Of a stretch of 64,000 nt of DNA, positions 58,550 to 64,000 are shown piece by piece. The DNA is taken from NCBI RefSeq assembly GCF_963583255.1, contig NC_084813.1, positions 12,634,001 through 12,698,000 on the forward strand, in the 5' to 3' direction. Source of the stretch: Pyrus communis (lineage: Eukaryota; Streptophyta; Magnoliopsida; Rosales; Rosaceae). The notes beneath the pieces were generated by a model. The model was given only the letters and a program-made list of their open reading frames with translations. It was not told where the DNA came from and made no database searches. The translations under genes were made by a program, and so were the position numbers. Positions within the stretch are counted from its first letter, which is position 1, and the number at the start of each line of letters is the position of its first letter.

Positions 58550-61325
58550 TGACACACCCCGACCCAGAAAGTCCACTTGGACCCTGAATCGAGCTGTGCT
58601 GGCTGACACCTGGAAAGTGGCGAAGCCATAAAATGTGAGAGTGTATAAAAAGTGAATAAATTTGAATCTAAAAGTGTCTAAATACCAGAGTGCGCTACGA
58701 GTGGGAGCGAACCCATTTCACACGCGATGTCAGAGCATAAGTAAGGTACAGTAGTGTGGGTAAGAATCATACCCTTAAAAGTAGCCACCAATACTAAGAT
58801 TAGCTATATATCCTCGTCGATATGAACTCAGCAGTTAAAACCTGAAGGGGTACAAAACAGAAAGTGTGAGTAAGCAGTAAAACCAAGCTTCCCAAAACTA
58901 TTACCTTTCTAGCAGTAATAACCCTTCACTGTAATTCCCTTATCGTTTTCTATAGGACAGTACAACATATATACATATATCCAAACCATACTCAGAAATG
59001 ACCAAAACCACGGTTTGCCATCAACTCCACCATACATTAATAAGTAGGCCAAATGAACTTAATCAATACAAAGTGATATATCAGTCAGAGTTATCTAAAA
59101 TGACATGTACAATTTATCCATATCTCATCAATCATGGCTAGCATATAAGTCGGAGTCACTTATAGTGACCTGTATGACTTATCCATATCTCATCAATCAT
59201 GGCTAGCATATAAGTCGGAGTCACCTATAGTGACCTGTACGACTTATCCATATCTCATCAATCCTGGCTAGCCAATAGCTCAATAAGTACACCTGCACAT
59301 GAGTCGGAACCACCTAAAGTGGTCTGTACGACAGGACTAGGTGTAAATAAATACGCTCAAGTGCTACGATCACGTGAAGACTGTGTGAATAATCGCGGGT
59401 CACCTACGAGTCGGAACCACCTAAAGTGGTCTGTACGACAGGACTGTGCACCTACCTTGGATCCAAGGTGAGCGTAAGGTGCGGGAGGTGAACATCACGT
59501 GAAGGACTGTGCCCTGGCCACGGGTGGGAGCACTAACACCAGGGTGCAGGTTTATGAGCTCTTAATGCATCTCAATATAACATGTGCAACTCATGGCAAC
59601 CAGTACGACAGTATTGAAGTTGCCTAACACATAACTGTAGTCATGCTATAACGCAATCGATTCAACTAATACCATAAACTCACCTGAACTTACCTGGGTG
59701 TCCTGAGTTCACCTTTGCACTTGAAAGCATTCCCAATAATTATATGCAAGTAATATACATATGGATATACCATAATACTCAACCATGTCGTAGCATTTTC
59801 AATTATAAACAATACGGTGTGAAGTGTACAATCAATAACGCCCTACTCCCGAACTACTTATTTTCAGGGATAATTATCCATGACAACCCAATTAACACTA
59901 ATTTAACTAACTAATTCACAAAACTAAAACTTGCCTTTACCAATTTCCTTCGCATTACTCAATTTCCCAAGCAAGGTTTTTGTCTCAAATATTTTATGGC
60001 TGCATCTAACGTCTCGTTAGACTGCCTACGTACCCTAAACAGGGATCAAGCCATTCGTAATTCATATAGGTACTTCAAGCATTTACAATAATTATATGAA
60101 GGTAATATACCTAATCAATTTAAAAGTGTCGATAGAACTCTCAATAATATGTACGATAAAAAAGGAAAAGATCCACTCACCAGGAGTCCACGCTATGATT
60201 CTCTAGCGCATGATCGGTCCCTGTGACCAATTATCAAATCACATCTCAGAACTCTTATCCGTAGAATACGTAATTCACATAAAACACAACCTCAACGACA
60301 TTCTAAAATAGTTTGAGACCTATTGACCACAAGTCAACAGTCGATCAAAGATCGACGGTAGGGTTTACAACCATGTATAACTTGACTCGGAAGATCCGCA
60401 TATCAGATTTCCAATCCGCAACTCCCAACAATCCACAATATGTTTCTAGAATAACATATTAAAATTTCATTACGATCCAACAGTCAGATCTCCGCCAATT
60501 GCCTAAAACAAGTGGCCGTGAACATTTATTTTACTAACTTACAAATCCAATTCAGGAAGATCCGTAAGTCAAATTCCCGATCCATAAATTCCTATGATCT
60601 TTAAATATTATGTATTATAATGTATCCAATTTTGGTGACGATCCAACGGTCGGATCATCGATTCCCATTTTTATCAAGTAACGTATCGTAACGAACTTAG
60701 GTTCCAACGATCAACCTACGTCATTCAAATGTCAAAACTGAATTCAAGACATTCGACATAGTCTAAAAATAGCATTGGCGGCCCACTGGCCACGCGCCGC
60801 CGCGGGTGGCGATCGGCCGCCCCGACTCGCCGGAAAATTCAACTATTTCCAAAAATTCTCAAACTTCACAAAAATGAAGATCTCAGTGAGTGGAGCAACT
60901 TTCATACCTGCCATGAAGTCCAAAAGTAGACGGAAGATGGTCAATTTTGCCCACAAAGCCGGCGGGTGCCTAAAACTTCCCGACGTCGATTCGTCGTCTA
61001 AGGTGGTCCAACGGGGTCAAGGTTGGTTGGGTTTTGCTCCTGGGATGATGGGCTACAAAGCCCAAGTGGTGGCATCAGCCATCGCTTTGCCGATTTGCCG
61101 GAAAATCGAAAAGGGTGGCCGGAGCACTATTGATTTTCGTCAACTTTCGTGGCCTCAAACCGCCACATACCATGGTTAATCAAGGTGGTTCTTGGGTGGG
61201 TTTTGTAGAGGGGAATGAGAGCTTCAAGATGGTGGTGGTGGCATCAAAAAACTCCACCGGAGTTGGCCGGAATCGGCCTTGGAAAATGGGAACTTGTTGT
61301 GGGTGCGGTGGACGGGAAGCCACTT

Positions 61326-61357
<32 letters not shown>

Positions 61358-61668
61358 CTTTCCTCCATTTCTGATTGGGCTTCACCTTGAATAACCAATT
61401 TCTGATTGGGGATTTAATTTAATTAACACTAAACCTTGAATAACCAATTTCGAACGTCCGTAACTATACCGTTATAATCCGGACTCGCAAACGGCCTTCG
61501 CCTATACGTTCGTACCAATGAGTACTACAAGGATATGCTAAAAGAATAAGTCCCACATCTCTCAAGTCGATGGTCAACGGAAGTCAAAGTTCTTACCTCT
61601 AGGGCAATTTCGTAAATTTACGTTTTTAAAATAAAATAAAAACGTAAAATTTGGAACGGGTTGTCACA
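58550..61668 (+). mobile_element. Intact 3.1-kb solo LTR with exact target duplication
   Basis: It starts TGACACACCCCGACCC and ends CGGGTTGTCACA, flanked on both sides by TAATT (58545-58549 and 61669-61673). No primer-binding site or coding region follows, so it is a solo LTR of a large LTR element. A GC-rich block near 60775-61330 and a T run at about 61327-61357 lie in its 3' part. Frames of 91-134 codons there have no family features. Confidence 0.85.
59083..59440 (+). repeat. Five 32-base hairpin modules, partly in a 65-bp tandem array
   Basis: Modules at 59083-59114, 59148-59179, 59213-59244, 59302-59333 and 59409-59440. The first three repeat with an exact 65-base period (GGCTAGCATATAAG marks the units at 59136 and 59201). 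Inner arms: GTTAT/ATGAC, GTCAC/GTGAC, GTCAC/GTGAC, ACCAC/GTGGT, ACCAC/GTGGT. Confidence 0.75.
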
Positions 61669-63100
61669 TAATTCAATTATTATTATTATTTTTTAAATTA
61701 TGTAACTGACATATAAATTCATTAATACATTAATGTCATGAACTTTGATCAAAATCTGAAAACTAATAAGGTCCCAGTCAATGAACATCAGTAACTAAGG
61801 ACCAAATACTAATTTTTTTTTTCCTTAATAAATGATTGTTTTAGCTTTTTTGTGCACAACTAGTATTGAACTGAAGAAAATCTGAACACAAGATCTTGAT
61901 ACATGAGTTTAGTTTACCTCTGTAGCCCTATTTTCAACTCTCGTTTCTTTGTGGCTAAATGCGATATTTAAATTACTCCATGAAAAAAATAGATTTATAC
62001 ATACTATTATGATCAATTGACCTAATAATACTTTTATTTAAAGAAAATGAAAAGCGAAGGGGTTTTTGATAACCATTCACTTTTAGTTATCGTTTGGTAG
62101 CTACTTTTAGTTTTTAGTTTTCAAAAAATGAAAGTTGAAAACTACATTCTTAAATTTAATAAATGAGTTTTTTTTGTTGTGGTTTAAATTTCAACTAAAG
62201 GAGATAGAGGGATGTGGCCAATAGCAGATCCAGGATTTTAACATTAGGTGGTCCTAACTAATTGTAAATTTTTTTTTTTTAAAAGTCTCATTTTGCATTT
62301 CTACCTTTATAAAATTAAAAAGAAATTTACACTCTTGAGGAGTGCAAAATGAGATTTTTAAAATGCTAATAACAGTTCCCCATAAATTAACTAACAATGA
62401 CCAAATTATTATAAAAAAAAATATCATACACTGTATCACAATAATCATATGAATATTTTCATCTAATACACATAAGACCAAAATTAGAAAATTTATTTAA
62501 TTTCAATATTTTAAGTAGTTGATGATAGAAAGATAGAGAGAGGTGGAATAGTTGTGGTCGGGTTCCATTGGCAGTTAGGGTTGGATTGTATGGATGGATT
62601 TAGGGCTTTGTATCAATTAAGTGAAGGGACTGCATGAGAAGTAGTTAGGCCTTGGGTTTGCAAACGAAAGAGAGAGTTTTAATTTTTTTAATGCCCTGGT
62701 TCAAAATGACGTCGTTTTTTACTAGGTCATTAAGAACAAAATTAAAATTTCTTCATCTTCTTCGCTAAACCACTGTTGGGTGCTGTGTTGCAATTCAGGA
62801 GTCCTAAAACCAGCAATTTAGGTGCTTCCTAGATTACCACATGGGTCCAATAATAGATTTGTCCCTGGGTGTAGCTGCAAAGAGAGAGAGAAGAAAAAAA
62901 AAAGAAGTGTAAGGAATTCTGTGTTTGTCTTTTCCCTCTAACTTATGCCTTTATCTATAGTAAACATAATGGGCTTACTTACTCTACAAGTAAAAAGAAA
63001 GCCTAAGCTCTTCTAGAAAGCCTTAAGGGTATTTTAGTAAATGTATATTTTAGATTTTCTTTTCCATTATTTTATTATTTTCAGTAGGATTTTTGTTGCC
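61669..63100. other. Intergenic stretch, nothing confidently recognised
   Basis: AT-rich sequence with short simple repeats. A minus-strand frame at 62254-62481 looks like chance. A piece reading TTTTCAAAAAATGAAAGTTG near 62122 looks repetitive. Confidence 0.4.
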
Positions 63101-63409
63101 TTTGGGGCCCACAACTTACTCACCCTCTTCCTTTCTTTCGTGTGTCTCTCTGCCCCCCCCCCCCCCACCCCACACTTCGAGGACTCTCTCGAATTCTCCT
63201 CCCTCGCCATCTCTCTAACTCTCTCAAACTCATTCGTCTTCTCTGTCAAGCCGAGACCCAAAAGACCACCAATTCACCATTTTCTCTGGCGAGCATCACC
63301 AAACCACCACTAGGTTCATTTTCTCTCCTTCTTGTCATCTGCACTTGGCGAGCCGAGCTGCATTCAAATTCGAGAGGATTTCAGCGAGGGCTTGATGAAT
63401 CCAACTAAG
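63101..63409 (+). other. Possible 5' leader exon of a gene or transposon
   Basis: A CT-rich leader-like stretch with a C run (about 63152-63168) ends in CCAACTAAG followed by GTAAGGG at 63410, a strong donor. No start codon in a recognisable protein context was found. The downstream sequence to 64000 is non-coding and could be an intron or part of a long LTR. Confidence 0.25.
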
Positions 63410-64000
63410 GTAAGGGTCTATACCACTTGGGTTGCCTTCTCCTTGACATTGTGATAAAGATTGACTCATTACATGCGTGTTTTGGTGATGATCTAGTGCA
63501 AAAATTAACTCGGAGATTTTCCTAGTTTTCCTGCACGCCACAAGTTGTAGGTTATTTCCTAGCCTTTTTTTGCCACTACTCGACCCCATATTTTTATATT
63601 CTTAATCTACTCTTGCATAGCTTTAAATTCATACATAGTATGTTGAAAATGGTTAAGATTTGGACCCATAACGGAGCTCGGGAAGTTTCCATCAAATTTA
63701 CTAGAAACCGATGGTTACAACAGCAACTGGTGACGATTCGGGTTGACCAACCCAATAGCCAGATCTAACCAGAATACCTGGGACCCAAATCCAAACCTGG
63801 ATCCGTAAACGGACCCAAACCCAAACCCAAACCCGACCTTATTAAGAAACCAGATTCATAATATTCTAGAGAATATTCCTTGCGTTGATTTTTTGAGTTT
63901 TTCCGAGACTCCTACTAGGCTTATTTCGATGCCCTAAGTTTGTTTTTGGCATCTGTTTAGTGAAATTTTGAAGTTTTAACGTAGTCGACCACCTCTTGGT

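Noticed and set aside
59083..59280. CRISPR-like array from the 65-bp repeats
   Set aside because: Plant nuclear DNA; the repeats are contiguous tandem units with hairpins and have no unique spacers.
60775..61390. GC-rich plus-strand frames of 134 and 91 codons
   Set aside because: They lie in the 3' part of a solo LTR with intact target duplication; no domain is recognisable.
61180..61398. Minus-strand frame with a lysine run
   Set aside because: Created by the T run at about 61327-61357 inside a solo LTR.

Overview
This is plant nuclear DNA. It has split genes with GT-AG introns, AT-rich intergenic sequence and dense nested transposons, and no bacterial-type operons. The organism is probably a rosaceous tree of the apple/pear group. 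That is an inference from repeat types I associate with Rosaceae: a Cassandra-type element carrying 5S rRNA-like sequence in its LTRs, and a small MITE at about 54890-55060. No database search was possible.

Three genes can be reconstructed. (1) 18780-21197, plus strand: a clade A protein phosphatase 2C of the HAB1/ABI1 group, a negative regulator of abscisic acid (ABA) signalling. It has four coding exons, and two ABA-response-like elements lie in the promoter/leader region. (2) 22308-25491, minus strand: RNA polymerase I subunit A49, four coding exons, 438 residues, tail-to-tail with the phosphatase. (3) 50996-52661, plus strand: a 107-residue two-helix membrane protein of the '60S ribosomal protein L18a-like' family, with a very short first coding exon behind a long 5'UTR intron. 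The left edge (1-4360) holds splice-bounded open segments that may belong to an unidentified gene. The right edge (about 63100-63409) may hold a 5' leader exon.

The rest is mostly transposon. From left to right: a solo LTR (4375-7884) with an oppositely oriented solo LTR of the same family nested in it; a 50-base T tract and a terminal-inverted-repeat element; a rearranged cluster of Cassandra LTR pieces (9188-9758); a MITE; a broken LRR receptor-kinase fragment; remains of two Ty3/gypsy elements (10900-14800); a 0.53-kb direct repeat pair around a Ty1/copia fragment (14977-17155); MITEs around and inside the phosphatase gene; a Tat-like gypsy remnant (26840-28250); and another solo LTR (28306-29771).

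The centre is a 13.6-kb Athila-like Ty3/gypsy element (30842-44473) with almost identical 1.95-kb LTRs and an exact 5-bp target duplication (CTCAC). Its gag-pol frame contains four nonsense codons. Its 3' spacer carries a 230-codon antisense coiled-coil ORF flanked by about 168-bp direct repeats. The whole element appears to sit inside a Helitron-like element (3' end at 29978, 5' end near 46775, minus orientation).

The right third holds a terminal-inverted-repeat element (47435-48236), a rearranged long LTR ending in a Cassandra element (55122-57767), a 135-bp tandem repeat, and an intact 3.1-kb solo LTR with TSD TAATT (58550-61668). The two long LTRs carry nine 32-base hairpin modules whose inner stems change in a compensating way. 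I regard these modules and the antisense-ORF block as the most unusual features of the window.
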